Notes: generated by a model not told the origin, from the sequence alone. A stretch of DNA of 46,028 nucleotides from an uncultured Prevotellaceae bacterium (GCA_900318815.1 ONMA01000028.1:1-46028); one strand, 5' to 3'. Positions 1 through 8,814 are shown, counted from the first letter of the stretch. A program made the numbers and translations.

Positions 1-2
1 CC

Positions 3-125
3 GCTCGGCGACGAAAGGAGACGCTTGCCAAAGCAAGAAGGCAAGAAAGCCGAGTCCAGAGCAAGAACTTCTATGTCTTGAGCGTTAAGGACAACAAAAA
101 TGGACACCCTACTTGCGGAACTTGA
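3..125 (+). CDS. C-terminal end of an unidentified protein (partial)
   Basis: An open frame runs from the window edge to a TGA at 123-125 and gives about 40 residues ending in ...NGHPTCGT. A terminator-like hairpin follows directly, which supports a real gene end. The upstream part (about 8-47) is a repeat also found near 17.29-17.33 kb, so part of the frame may be repeat-derived. I do not recognise the family; it could be non-coding. Confidence 0.3.
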   Translation, partial: ARRRKETLAKARRQESRVQSKNFYVLSVKDNKNGHPTCGT

Positions 126-133
126 ATAAATGA

Positions 134-177
134 TATGGCCGAGCTTCACAGCCCAGCCATACCTTTTTCCTTTTTTA
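134..177 (+). terminator. Probable Rho-independent terminator
   Basis: Arms TATGGC (134-139) and GCCATA (156-161) can pair, and a T-rich tract follows (163-177). It lies 9 bases after the stop of the partial upstream frame, where a terminator is expected. Stability was judged by eye. Confidence 0.45.
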
Positions 178-334
178 AAAACAATTGATGAGATACACAG
201 AAACAGTGCATTCATCCTCTATAAAATTAACTTGCGCATCACTGCGGAAGATTCCTCTGTATCTTGAAGGACAGGCGGCAGAACGATGCTGCCGCCTGTT
301 CCTCTTTATCAGTCGAATATTCAATTCGCTCGGC

Positions 335-425
335 CGTTCGGTCAGCCGTTCAGCCGTTCGTTCAGCTGTTCAACCTTTCGTTCAGTTGTTCAGCCTTCGT
401 TCAGCTGTTCAGCTTTAGTTCAGCC
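335..425. repeat. Degenerate GTTCAGC-type short tandem repeat
   Basis: About ten imperfect copies of a GTTCAGC-like word with irregular 8-12 base spacing fill this stretch. Short overlapping frames cross it in all three phases and look like by-products of the repeat. No gene is visible between 182 and 586 otherwise. Confidence 0.6.
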
Positions 426-554
426 GGATTTCTTGGACAAGCCAAGCGAACAAGTTCGTAACCAAATCCGGCTGCCCTGAGTATTAGGATTTCCTAATCC
501 GCCACCGCGAATCCTCGCTAACGTTTGTCGGATTACAAATCCTCATATTCGAAG

Positions 555-578
555 CGGGCGGATTTGGAAATCCGCCCG
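555..578 (-). terminator. Perfect 11-bp hairpin after the fimbrillin gene
   Basis: CGGGCGGATTT (555-565) is an exact inverted repeat of 568-578 with a 2-base loop. It starts 9 bases beyond the stop codon of the minus-strand lipoprotein gene, so it may end that transcript. There is no clear U-tract on that strand. It may instead belong to the genome's family of short palindromes: a similar GGGGATTT-AATCCCC hairpin sits inside miaB. Confidence 0.35.
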
Positions 579-586
579 AACGGAGA

Positions 587-3313
587 TTACTGTAATGTAA
601 CTATTATAGTATAAGTATCTTCGGTGATATCATAATCTGCATTGGTATTAGTGGCACCTACTGAGGCTTTTACTAATATCTTATAGACACCATCTGGAGT
701 AAATTTATTAATATTCTTCAATATACCATCTGTTACACTAAAACTCGATTTGTTAGGGTGATTATCATCATCGTTAACACTTACAATATCGTAATTTATT
801 GTTCCAGTATCAGAGCCTGGCGTTAATTCATGTCCTTTGCTGTTAGTTAGCTTAGCTTCATTTTTATAGATCTCCACATTATTTCCTTTAGTCTTTGTTT
901 GCGCAGGAGGTTCTTTCGTTTCGAACTTGATTTTTCCAGCTGCTTTTTTCACTTCTACTTCATACGTCTTATCACTTGTGTCATACACCCAGCCATCTGC
1001 AGGAGCTATAGCGGTGGTTTTAAGTGTAATTGTAGCATTACCAGGAGCAACCGTTGAAACTACGCCAGATGTAGTATTTATAGTAGCGTATGTTTCGGCG
1101 TCTATCGCCCATTCGTAATGAGGTGTTTCCAGTCCATAGAACACAGGCTCACGCAGATAAGTCTCACCATATTCGATTTCTTGCTTTACAGATGAGAGTG
1201 CGGGACCACCCACATGGAAAGTCACTGTTTCACCTTCTGCATCACCAGCCTTCACATAGATAGTATAGGTCTCACCAGGTACAAGATTTGATTTAAGTCT
1301 AATTTTGTCAGGTGTACCAGCATATGTAAACTCTCCATCATTACTAGCATTGTCTGTGAATAATAAGCGAGAACCATTTCTCCACACTTTGATAGCATCA
1401 TTATCTCCGTTTGTTAAAGTTGCTACAGCAATATCAGCAGACCAATTTATGCCTGTTGCTCCAGCATCAAGTGTAATAATATTATCTTCAACACTCTTAA
1501 TCTTTAGTTCAAGAGCGTGTGCCTTTTGTACGAAACTCATTCTGGCTTCTTTTCTACTTGACTTTCCTGTCCATGTCATCGGTACGGCAGTCTTATCTTT
1601 AGGTGTCATATTACGATTGATTTTGACGCTCTCAATGGCAACACCGCTTGAATTGGCTGCTTTTGCAGTAGCATTAGTAAATGGAGCTACATCGTCAGGT
1701 GCATCTATTGCTTCACCACCATTCAGGCCAGTGATGGCAAATGTATATAATTCAGTAGTAGCAGGTAACTCAACAGTATACACATCAGAACCACTTGCCA
1801 TAGCCTCAAATTGTGGTACATTGGCAGGTACATCCACATCAGGTGTCGTTTCGGCCTCAACCCAATCTGAAACAGCAGCATCGAACTTCACACTATTCAT
1901 TCCGAGGTGGAGATTTATGACGTATGATTTTCCGTTCTCCAAAGCTGTTAAATCAGAACTGCCAAAGTTGATATCCTTAGAGATGACATTCTCAATGCTG
2001 CTGCCATGAGTGTTAACGTCAGAGACGTATGTAGACAGTTTGTCGTCTGCGGTTTCAATGTCATAAGTGATAGTTACCCTTACGTTGTCACCAGTGGGGA
2101 TAACATAGATGGGTTTATCGGCAGCTACGTAAGCTCCTTCAGTTCCTGCTGTAGGATCCCATTTGCGGAACAAGCTCTTTAAATTATTGGTCACACCTTC
2201 TGCTGAAGAAGCCCATCCCTCAGACTGGACAAGAGCAGGGTTAAGACCCAATGTCTTCTCGTTGGTGGCCTCACCGCTTGGTGTGCCTTCCTTACCGTCC
2301 TTACGTCCGTCATAGATAGTTACCGACTCGCCAGTAACGATGTCGTTGCTGCCAGTCCAGTCCATCCAGTAGGCTTTATTGGCGCCAGTCTCCGTATTGT
2401 TCAGGTTCAGAGCACCTTTCGTGGCAAAACCTTCAAAAGTAACAGAACGCACATAAACTTTCGTGTTTTCAGCAATAGAATTGGTATTATCAGTACCATC
2501 GACAAAGGCATTGATTTTTACCATCAGCTGTGCTGTAGCATGCTTGAATGTGAACTTCACTCTCTGATTTGCCAAAGCCTGTGTCTTTGCTTCGGCTGGA
2601 CGCAGGACATCAATCCAAGGGAAGCCGGAGTTGAGCGTTTGGATAGGACTAGAACCGGTCTCTACGGTGTTCCATTGGGTGTCAGCTCCTTCACAAACAC
2701 CCCAGCAAAGATCAACGCTCTTGTCTTGGTCGAACGAGACAAGATACTTCACCAGCGGGTCGCCTGTAGCAGAGTTATTGCTTAAAGTGGTAATACCCCA
2801 CTTTTGCAATTTTGCAGATGCTTCTTGGTCAATCTTGTCTGGGTCAGATGAATTTGCCTTAGCCTCCAACTGAATCACTTTACCAGTAGATGGCGACACA
2901 AGTACGTATGGAGCGTATGCAAAGAATGAAACTTTGTCATTGTCTTCCGATTGTGCCGTCTTACCATATTCGTTAGGCCAGTACTTGATGGGGGCGTACG
3001 TGAAATAACTACCATTCCACGAGATTTTTTCGTTGTAGAAGAAGTTAGGAAGTGCCTGCTGGTCATAAGTAGCGTTGTTGGTGTAGTAACCAAACACACC
3101 GAAGCAACCGCCATCTTCTTGAGACTTCTTTAAGTTTTCAAGATTCATGACGTCTGCCAGACCAGCTCGGGTTGTACCTCGACTCATGTAGGCACTGAAC
3201 TGCACAGCTCCCTCTTCGGCATTCTGCTGTACGGCAGTATCCTTCGTGAGGTCGTCGCTGGAGCAGGAGGCCAGCATAGCGGCCATCGCTGCAAATAAAT
3301 AGAGTTTTCTCAT
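587..3313 (-). CDS. Fimbrillin-like (Mfa/FimA family) surface lipoprotein with Ig-like C-terminal part
   Basis: A 908-residue predicted surface lipoprotein. It starts MRKLYLFAAMAAMLASCSSDD, a lipoprotein signal peptide with lipobox LASC (Cys17). The next segment (about 35-60) carries a QFSAYMSRGTTRAG-like motif, typical of Bacteroidales fimbrillin-family proteins (Mfa_like), which are exported as lipoproteins and form or decorate fimbriae. Residues of about 60-490 look like the fimbrillin core. The rest, about 400 residues, is Thr/Val/Asp-rich beta-sandwich-like sequence, including a Big_2-like segment (WAIDAETYATINTTSG...GNATITL). At over 900 residues it is longer than a typical fimbrillin, so it is more likely a tip/accessory adhesin or an Ig-repeat surface protein than a major pilin. 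It is monocistronic, with its own promoter about 90 bases upstream. The family call is firm; the exact role is inferred. Confidence 0.8.
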   Translation of the reverse strand: MRKLYLFAAMAAMLASCSSDDLTKDTAVQQNAEEGAVQFSAYMSRGTTRAGLADVMNLENLKKSQEDGGCFGVFGYYTNNATYDQQALPNFFYNEKISWNGSYFTYAPIKYWPNEYGKTAQSEDNDKVSFFAYAPYVLVSPSTGKVIQLEAKANSSDPDKIDQEASAKLQKWGITTLSNNSATGDPLVKYLVSFDQDKSVDLCWGVCEGADTQWNTVETGSSPIQTLNSGFPWIDVLRPAEAKTQALANQRVKFTFKHATAQLMVKINAFVDGTDNTNSIAENTKVYVRSVTFEGFATKGALNLNNTETGANKAYWMDWTGSNDIVTGESVTIYDGRKDGKEGTPSGEATNEKTLGLNPALVQSEGWASSAEGVTNNLKSLFRKWDPTAGTEGAYVAADKPIYVIPTGDNVRVTITYDIETADDKLSTYVSDVNTHGSSIENVISKDINFGSSDLTALENGKSYVINLHLGMNSVKFDAAVSDWVEAETTPDVDVPANVPQFEAMASGSDVYTVELPATTELYTFAITGLNGGEAIDAPDDVAPFTNATAKAANSSGVAIESVKINRNMTPKDKTAVPMTWTGKSSRKEARMSFVQKAHALELKIKSVEDNIITLDAGATGINWSADIAVATLTNGDNDAIKVWRNGSRLLFTDNASNDGEFTYAGTPDKIRLKSNLVPGETYTIYVKAGDAEGETVTFHVGGPALSSVKQEIEYGETYLREPVFYGLETPHYEWAIDAETYATINTTSGVVSTVAPGNATITLKTTAIAPADGWVYDTSDKTYEVEVKKAAGKIKFETKEPPAQTKTKGNNVEIYKNEAKLTNSKGHELTPGSDTGTINYDIVSVNDDDNHPNKSSFSVTDGILKNINKFTPDGVYKILVKASVGATNTNADYDITEDTYTIIVTLQ

Positions 3314-3405
3314 AATAAAGGAAAAAATTAAATTGTAAATTAAAGTAATACTTTTCTTAAGCGCTTCTTAATGGTTTCGTATAGAGAAAGCCTTTCAGTT
3401 GTGCG

Positions 3406-3437
3406 CAAAGATACGCACTTTCCTCTTAACGTTCAAA
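3406..3437 (-). promoter_or_regulatory. Bacteroidetes-type promoter of the fimbrillin gene
   Basis: Read on the minus strand: TTTG (3434-3437), 20 bases, then TATCTTTG (3406-3413), matching the TTTG-N19/20-TAnnTTTG consensus. It predicts a leader of about 85 bases before the ATG. Confidence 0.65.
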
Positions 3438-3740
3438 AAAAAAAAAACAAAAGATGTTAAAGAGGTAAATATTTATCCTTTTCCGTTTCTTTTTGACTAA
3501 AATCAACCCACTTTTTCTCTATAGGACGCTCAAAACGACATCATGAGGCGCAGGAAATCGAAATTCCGGTTTATCCTATATTATTCATGAAAATTGACCT
3601 CATATTCGTATCTTATTCTTTAACATATAATTACCATGTAATTTCTCATATAATTTTCTCCGCATAGAATTAAAAATACTTAGCTGATTGTATCCAATTT
3701 CCATGAATAATTCAAGTTATACCCAAATTTGTTGATTAAA

Positions 3741-3998
3741 GATATTTTTTAGAAACGAATTTTATTCGCTCTGGTCGCTTGGTATCTTTTTAGAAACGAA
3801 TTTTCTTAATAAATTTTAATTTGAATCACGAATTTTCTTAATTTTAGCTAAAGTTTACAACCCTAAGACCGAAGGCCTGAAAGACTACAGGCAGTTTCGT
3901 ATGATGGCAACTTCAGTTAAAATTAAGAAAATTTGTGGATAAAATTAAGGGTAATTAAGGAAATTCGTTTCTAAAACATATCGACAAATTCGTTTCGC
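3741..3998. repeat. Palindromic AATTCGTTTC-element (copy 1)
   Basis: Left-arm units with TTTTTAGAAACGAATTTT occur at about 3747 and 3788. Right-arm units in opposite orientation (GGAAATTCGTTTCTAAAA, about 3959-3976; AAATTCGTTTCGCC, about 3986) close an imperfect palindrome of A+T-rich AATTAAGAAAATT-type words. The same family fills 7185-7815. I see no gene in 3314-4180; 3440-3740 is A+T-rich with no recognisable structure. Confidence 0.6.
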
Positions 3999-4015
3999 CG
4001 AATAGAATGTTCCGT

Positions 4016-4165
4016 CTCACCCTGACGGAGCATTCGTTACACCTCGACGGAGCATTGATCACACCTCGACGGAGCATTCATCACACCGTGATTTGGCATA
4101 CATCAAAGTGAGATGAATGCCGCATCAGGGTGTAACGAATGCTGCACCCGGGTGTGACGGAATAT
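4016..4165. repeat. 22-bp-phased repeat array with an orientation switch
   Basis: Units start at 4024, 4046, 4068, 4090, 4112, 4134 and 4156, exactly 22 bases apart. The first three read GACGGAGCATT plus (C/G)(G/A)T(T/C)ACACC. Unit 4 is degenerate (GATTTGGCAT). Units 5-6 carry the reverse complement (AATGCCGCATCAGGGTGT, AATGCTGCACCCGGGTGT). The whole can fold into a hairpin. It lies just past the ribD stop codon. Confidence 0.65.
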
Positions 4166-4181
4166 CAACGGGAAAAGGGGG

Positions 4182-5099
4182 CTATACCCTACGGTAGAGA
4201 GCAATGAAATTGTGGCCGAAATGCTGGGTGGAGACCACCTGCAACTGCGGGGGCAACTGCGGGGCACGGGTGCCGCGGGCCACGGTGAGGGCGTAGTTGG
4301 TCTCCACGCGAACCTCGTCCCAGAGGCCCTGGTCGATGAACGACTGGAGCGTCTTGGCTCCGCCCTCGACGATGAGCGACTGCACGTTGTGGGCATAGAG
4401 GCTCTGCATGTTGAGCGGGTGCTGGCGGTCGATGACCAGTCGGCGGGGCGATGGTCCGCACCAGTGGCGCACGTTGAGCTGCGGATGCTCGCGGTTGTCG
4501 GTGACGCGCCCCACGAGGATGGCGTCGGCCTCGGTGCGCAGCTTGTGGGTGAGCATCTGGGTGTAGGGGGTGGAGATGGCGAGGGGCTGTCCGTCGTCGT
4601 CGATGAAGCCGTTGGCCGTCTGCGCCCACTTCAGGATGATGTAGGGCCGCTGTTCGCGGTGGAAGGTGAGGAAGCGGCGGTTCAGCTCGCGGCACTCAGC
4701 CTCGAGCACGCCCACGGTGACGTCGATGCCTGCCTCGCGCATGCGCCGGATGCCCCGGCCCTGCACCTGGGCAAAGTCATCCTCGCAGCCCACCACCACG
4801 CGCCTTACACCTTTCTTTATTATAAGGTCGGCGCAGGGGGGCGTCTTGCCGTAGTGCGCACAAGGCTCCAAGGAGACGTAGAGGGTCGACTCGGGCAGCA
4901 GCGGCTCGTCGGCTGGCTGCACCGAGGCAAAGGCATTCACCTCGGCATGAGCCTCGCCGCAGCGAATGTGGTAGCCCTCACCAATGATTCGTCCGTGGTT
5001 CACTATCACGGCCCCCACCATCGGGTTGGGGCGTGCGTTCTGCTGTCCGTTGCGTGCCAGTTGCAGGCATCGCCTCATGTATCTCTCGTCGTCGGTCAT
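4182..5099 (-). CDS. ribD: Riboflavin biosynthesis bifunctional deaminase/reductase RibD
   Basis: Predicted to catalyse the second and third steps of riboflavin synthesis: deamination of 2,5-diamino-6-ribosylamino-pyrimidinone phosphate, then NADPH-dependent reduction of the ribosyl side chain. The N-terminal deaminase domain shows the zinc motif HAEVNAF and, about 25 residues later, PCAHYGKTPPCADL. The C-terminal reductase domain starts near residue 140 (RPYIILKWAQTANG) and carries ILVGRVT and a VEGGAKTLQSF motif. The frame can be extended to a TTG at 5126, but the -7 box TAACTTTG overlaps that TTG, so I place the start at the ATG at 5099, giving MTDDERYMRRCL and 305 residues. It stands alone, divergent from the HAD gene, with no other rib gene nearby and no FMN riboswitch that I can see. 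Confidence 0.93.
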   Translation of the reverse strand: MTDDERYMRRCLQLARNGQQNARPNPMVGAVIVNHGRIIGEGYHIRCGEAHAEVNAFASVQPADEPLLPESTLYVSLEPCAHYGKTPPCADLIIKKGVRRVVVGCEDDFAQVQGRGIRRMREAGIDVTVGVLEAECRELNRRFLTFHREQRPYIILKWAQTANGFIDDDGQPLAISTPYTQMLTHKLRTEADAILVGRVTDNREHPQLNVRHWCGPSPRRLVIDRQHPLNMQSLYAHNVQSLIVEGGAKTLQSFIDQGLWDEVRVETNYALTVARGTRAPQLPPQLQVVSTQHFGHNFIALYRRV

Positions 5100-5123
5100 C
5101 GTCGTTATGATTGTTGTGCGGTG

Positions 5124-5131
5124 CAAAGTTA
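5124..5131 (-). promoter_or_regulatory. -7 box of the ribD promoter
   Basis: TAACTTTG on the minus strand, about 25 bases before the ATG at 5099. Its position rules out the upstream TTG as the ribD start. Confidence 0.55.
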
Positions 5132-5164
5132 CACAATTCTTTCGGTTTTCTCAATAATTTTGCT

Positions 5165-5172
5165 TACCTTTG
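5165..5172 (+). promoter_or_regulatory. -7 box of the HAD gene promoter
   Basis: TACCTTTG, 22 bases before the ATG at 5194. With the ribD box it forms a compact divergent promoter region. Confidence 0.55.
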
Positions 5173-5193
5173 CAAGCAAAAAGACAAAAAAAC

Positions 5194-5883
5194 ATGCTGA
5201 AAGAGATAAAAGTCATTGCCTTCGACGCCGACGACACGCTGTGGGACTGTCAGGGCCACTTCGAAGAGGTGATGGAACAGCTCTACACCGAGCTGGAGCC
5301 GTGGACCGACCGCGAGCGGGCGGCCACCGAACTGTATGCCACGGAGCGCAAGAACATGCCGCTGTTAGGCTACGGCACCAAGGCGTTCACCCTGTCGGTC
5401 TTAGAGACGGCCATGCGGGTGTCGGGCGACACCATGCCGGTCGAACGGCTGCGCTACCTGCTGGAAAGGTGCTACGGTCTGCTGCAGTTTCCCACCACCC
5501 CACTGCCCGAGGTTCTGGAGACGCTCATCGCCCTGCAGCAACGGCAACGGCGCATGGTGGTCTTCACCAAGGGCGAACTGCTCGACCAGGAGAACAAGCT
5601 GAAGCGGTCGGGACTGGCCGGGTTCTTCGACTACGTGGAGATAACGAGCGACAAGACGGAGCGGGAGTTCAGCGAGCTGTGCCGAAAGTTAGGCATCAAG
5701 CCCGGGGAACTGCTCATGGTGGGCAACTCGCTGAAGAGCGACGTGGCTCCCGCACTGGCCATCGGGGCCTGGGCGGTGCATATCCCCTTCCACGTCACGT
5801 GGGAACTGGAACACGCCGAGAGCTTCAGCCACGAACGACTGTTCAGCATCGAACACTTCGGCGAACTACTGGAAATACTGTGA
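5194..5883 (+). CDS. HAD-superfamily hydrolase
   Basis: A 229-residue haloacid dehalogenase-type phosphatase. Motif I is FDADDTLWD near residue 10 (nucleophile Asp plus the Asp+2 acid). A helical cap of about 80 residues follows, then motif II/III around VFTKGE (Lys) and motif IV GNSLKSDV near residue 175, with the Mg-binding Asp. The substrate cannot be read from the sequence; such proteins usually act on small phosphorylated metabolites in the cytoplasm. The frame extends to a TTG at 5170, but that overlaps the promoter -7 box, so the ATG giving MLKEIKVIAFDAD is preferred. A 110-bp palindromic repeat follows the stop. Confidence 0.85.
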   Translation: MLKEIKVIAFDADDTLWDCQGHFEEVMEQLYTELEPWTDRERAATELYATERKNMPLLGYGTKAFTLSVLETAMRVSGDTMPVERLRYLLERCYGLLQFPTTPLPEVLETLIALQQRQRRMVVFTKGELLDQENKLKRSGLAGFFDYVEITSDKTEREFSELCRKLGIKPGELLMVGNSLKSDVAPALAIGAWAVHIPFHVTWELEHAESFSHERLFSIEHFGELLEIL

Positions 5884-5899
5884 CGACAAGACGTTATTT

Positions 5900-6011
5900 C
5901 GGGGGTACGAGGGTACGGAGGTACGGGGGTGCGAGGATAGACTCTTCGCGGAAAATTGGACGTGCAAACTATTCTCGTACCCCCGTACCCCCGTACCTCC
6001 GTACCCCCGAA
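5900..6011. repeat. GGTACGGAGGTACG palindromic element, copy A
   Basis: Left arm of repeated GG(A/G/T)GGTACG words, a conserved core (GAGGATAGACTCTTCGCGGA...CGTGCAAACTATTCTCG), and a right arm of the complementary GTACC(C/T)CC words. Copies B and C are at 12755-12835 and 24353-24466. It fills the gap between the HAD and GT4 genes and can form a very long stem. Confidence 0.75.
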
Positions 6012-6038
6012 TATTAATTATTCATACATGCAAAGACA

Positions 6039-7166
6039 ATGAATATAGGATATGACGCTAAGCGCATTGTGCGCAACGGAACAGGACTGGGTGCCTACGG
6101 ACGCACCTTAGTGAATGACATCGGTCGGCAGGCAGAGACGGTCGGGCTGCACCTGCTGCTCTATGCCCCCGACGCGGGACGCGACGAGCTGCGCAACCAG
6201 ATTGCGACGGGTCGGCACGTGCAGTTCGTCTATCCGCGTAAGGCACTGCTCAAGGCCTACTGGCGGTCGCACGCCATCGTCGGCGACCTGCGGCGCGACG
6301 GCGTGGAGCTGTTCCACGGGCTCTCGGGCGAGCTGCCCGTGGGCCTGCGACGGGCGGGCATCCCCGGGGTGGTCACCATCCACGACCTCATCTTCATGCG
6401 CCACCCGGAGTACTACCACTGGCTCGATGCCGCCATCTATCGGTGGAAGTTCCGCGCCACCTGCCGCGAGGCCACCCGCATCATCGCCATCAGCGAGCGC
6501 ACCAAGCACGACATCGTGGAGTTAGGGGGTGTCGACCCCGACCGCATCGAGGTCGTCTACCAGAGCTGCAACCCGCGCTTCGGCGAACCGCTCAGCGACG
6601 AGGCCATCGAAGAGACGCGCCGCAGGCTGCACCTTCCCGCCCGCTACATCCTCAACGTGGGGTCTGTGGAGGAACGGAAGAACGTGCTGCTCGTGGTGAA
6701 GGCCCTGCCGCTGTTGCCCGACGACGTACACCTCGTGGTCGTGGGCAAGCACACACCCTACACCGACCGCGTCACGGCCTATGCCGAGGCCAACGCGCTG
6801 AGCCACCGGCTGCACATCCTGCACGGCGTGGACGACCACGACCTGCAAGCCATCTACCAGCAGGCCGAGGTCTTCGCCTATCCCTCACGCTACGAGGGCT
6901 TCGGCATACCCATCATCGAGGCCGCCTTCAGCCGTCTGCCCGTGGTGGCCTGCACGGGTTCCTGCTTAGAGGAAGCGGGCGGCCCCGACAGCCTCTACGT
7001 GGATCCCGACGACGCGAAGGGCATGGCCGCCGCCCTGCGCCTGCTGATCACGAAGGGTACGGAGCGCGACAACCGCATCCAACGAACGCTGCAGTACGTA
7101 GAACGCTTCCGTGGGCGCGACGTGGCCTCGCAGGTCATCGACCTCTACCGCCGAACGAGGAAATAA
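6039..7166 (+). CDS. Glycosyltransferase family 4 protein
   Basis: A 375-residue GT-B fold retaining glycosyltransferase. The N-terminal acceptor domain (about 1-180) includes VVTIHDLIFMRHPEYY, as in mannosyl/rhamnosyl GT4 enzymes. The C-terminal nucleotide-sugar domain has ILNVGSVEERKN near residue 205, LHILHGV and the donor-binding EX7E region SRYEGFGIPIIEA (about 285-297). It probably works in the cytoplasm on a lipid-linked glycan. The gene is flanked by repeat-rich intergenic DNA on both sides and has no glycan cluster next to it, so its pathway is unknown. Confidence 0.85.
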   Translation: MNIGYDAKRIVRNGTGLGAYGRTLVNDIGRQAETVGLHLLLYAPDAGRDELRNQIATGRHVQFVYPRKALLKAYWRSHAIVGDLRRDGVELFHGLSGELPVGLRRAGIPGVVTIHDLIFMRHPEYYHWLDAAIYRWKFRATCREATRIIAISERTKHDIVELGGVDPDRIEVVYQSCNPRFGEPLSDEAIEETRRRLHLPARYILNVGSVEERKNVLLVVKALPLLPDDVHLVVVGKHTPYTDRVTAYAEANALSHRLHILHGVDDHDLQAIYQQAEVFAYPSRYEGFGIPIIEAAFSRLPVVACTGSCLEEAGGPDSLYVDPDDAKGMAAALRLLITKGTERDNRIQRTLQYVERFRGRDVASQVIDLYRRTRK

Positions 7167-7184
7167 ATTGACCTCAGAATCTTT

Positions 7185-7815
7185 TTTGAAACAAATTTCC
7201 GTAATGACCGTAATTTACCCGTAATTGAAATAAATTCTGAACTGTCACGCTGAGTTTTAGAAACGAATTATCCTAATTTTTACTTAATTTTTTTCACGAA
7301 TTATCTTTAATTATCTCTATCTTAGCTAAAGAAAAATTAAGAAAAATTCGTGATTAAAATTAGGGTCAATTAGGATAATTCGTTTCCGTAAAATTAAAGC
7401 CAATTAGGATAATTCGTTTCCGAAAAAAGTAAAAAAAATTACGGTATAATTACGGGCATTACGGCAATTTGTTCCCTGAAAAAGCGATGTAGTGGAAACG
7501 AATTTCCGTAATGACCGTAATTTACCCGTAATTGAAATAAATTCTGAACTGTCACGCTGAGTTTTAGAAACGAATTTTCTTAATTTTATCTTAATTTTAT
7601 CCACAAATTTTCTTTAATTTTTCTCAGGACAAAACGTAAAAAATTAAGAAAAATTCGTGATTAAAATTAGGGCCAATTAGGACAATTCGTTTCTGAAAAA
7701 TTAGAGTCAATTAGGATAATTCGTTTCCGAAAAAATAGGGCCAATTAGGAAAATTCGTTTCCGAAAAGAACATTTCGTTTCTAAAAAAGAAAAGCTATTT
7801 GTTTCTAAAAAAAAA
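7185..7815. repeat. Large composite AATTCGTTTC-element (copy 2)
   Basis: About nine occurrences of (A)AATTCGTTTC(C/T)(G/T)AAAA or its complement. Left-facing units sit at the 5' side of each half and right-facing units at the 3' side, making two nested imperfect palindromes. An exact 76-bp direct repeat (7194-7269 and 7501-7576) shows that one block was duplicated. Short frames here are not convincing. The region separates the GT4 and DUF4294 genes. Confidence 0.65.
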
Positions 7816-7857
7816 CAAAATTGGGGATAGTAGGCCGTTCAATTAAAAAAATATCTG

Positions 7858-7865
7858 TACTTTTG
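7858..7865 (+). promoter_or_regulatory. -7 box of the DUF4294 gene
   Basis: TACTTTTG only 7 bases before the ATG at 7873, so the transcript would be almost leaderless. I do not see a good -33 TTTG. Confidence 0.45.
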
Positions 7866-7872
7866 CACGCAA

Positions 7873-8472
7873 ATGAAACGAGCAACAAGCATCCTGTTAC
7901 TGATCCTGGCTGGCCTGACACAGGCACTGGCACAGGCGGTGGACGACCCGGCATTCGTGCCCACGGTGAAGGTGGGAAAGACGCTGGTCGACGGCGACTC
8001 CATACAGTATATGGAGATGTCGGTCGTGTACGTCTACCCCGAACCTACGTTCAAGAACAAGCGGCAGCAACAGGCCTACATGCGATTAGTGAAGAACGTG
8101 AAACGGGTGCTGCCCTTAGCCAAGCAGGTGCGCCAGATGCTCATCGAGACCGCCGAGTACTTGGAGACCCTGCCCCCCGACGAACGTGCCGAACACATGA
8201 AGCGCGTGGAGGAGTCGATTGTCAGGGAGTACAAGCCGCAGATGAAGAAGCTCACCTACTCGCAGGGCAAACTGCTCATCAAGCTCGTTGACCGCGAATG
8301 CCACAGCACGGCCTACGAGGCCATGCAAGCCTTCATTGGTCCCCTGCGCTCAGGCATGTGGCAGGCCTTTGCCTGGGTCTTCGGCGTTTCGCTGAAGAAA
8401 GGGTACGACCCCGAGGGCGTCGACCGGCTCACCGAGCGCGTGGTACTCATGGTCGAGGCCGGACAACTATAG
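7873..8472 (+). CDS. DUF4294 family exported protein
   Basis: A 199-residue protein with a Sec signal peptide (MKRATSILLLILAGLTQALAQ, cleavage after about 21). The mature part matches the Bacteroidota DUF4294 family: a short beta segment (YMEMSVVYVYPEPTFKNKRQQ) followed by long charged helices (LAKQVRQMLIETAEYL..., KQMKKLTYSQGKLLIKLVDRE). It is probably periplasmic. The family has no assigned function that I know of. There is no operon partner; a TIR-bounded repeat follows. Confidence 0.8.
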   Translation: MKRATSILLLILAGLTQALAQAVDDPAFVPTVKVGKTLVDGDSIQYMEMSVVYVYPEPTFKNKRQQQAYMRLVKNVKRVLPLAKQVRQMLIETAEYLETLPPDERAEHMKRVEESIVREYKPQMKKLTYSQGKLLIKLVDRECHSTAYEAMQAFIGPLRSGMWQAFAWVFGVSLKKGYDPEGVDRLTERVVLMVEAGQL

Positions 8473-8569
8473 ACAGCCCCTATTTACGACCACGAATTTC
8501 ACTTAACTTTACCACCCTTTTAAAACCACGAATTTCACGAATTTCACTAATAAATAATAGCGTACTGCG

Positions 8570-8814
8570 ATTGAAAGACGCTGAAAGCGTCACCTCTCAA
8601 TAACCGTGGGTCGGTACGACCTGCGGATAGAACATGAGAAGGTACATCGACCCTGAAGGGGTCGCCCATTGCACTGTTGGGGCACGCTCATTCCCGAGCT
8701 ACGCTCGCCTACCCGTAGCCTTTCAGCGTGCTTTTCTCTCTTTTTTTTTCCGTTATCCGTAGGTCCTTCGGACACTACGGCTATTGAGAGGTGACGCTTT
8801 CAGCGTCTTTCAAT
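8570..8814 (+). repeat. TIR-bounded palindromic element, copy 1
   Basis: The ends are inverted repeats beginning ATTGAAAGACGCTGAAAGCG; the left arm continues through CACCTCTCAATAACCG and GGTCGGTACGACC. Internal parts include a hairpin CGACCCTGAAGGGGTCG and a GTTGGGG box. It codes for nothing obvious. The left flank (ACCACGAATTTCACGAAT) also flanks copy 2, in inverted arrangement. It occupies most of the 8473-8990 gap; I see nothing else there apart from the promoter of the next gene. Confidence 0.75.

Noticed and set aside
335-425. Possible CRISPR-like array or recombination site cluster
   Set aside because: Repeat words of 7-12 bases with no spacers of constant length.
5170-5193. TTG start for the HAD gene
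   Set aside because: It overlaps the -7 promoter box; the ATG at 5194 fits the family.
4212-6017. 601-residue plus-strand open frame
   Set aside because: It is antisense to ribD and then runs through the HAD gene in another frame and through the palindromic repeat. The composition is typical of a GC-rich shadow frame, with no domain.
7404-7604. 66-residue minus-strand frame
   Set aside because: It lies wholly inside the AATTCGTTTC repeat element, and its repetitive Lys/Ser-rich product reflects the repeat.
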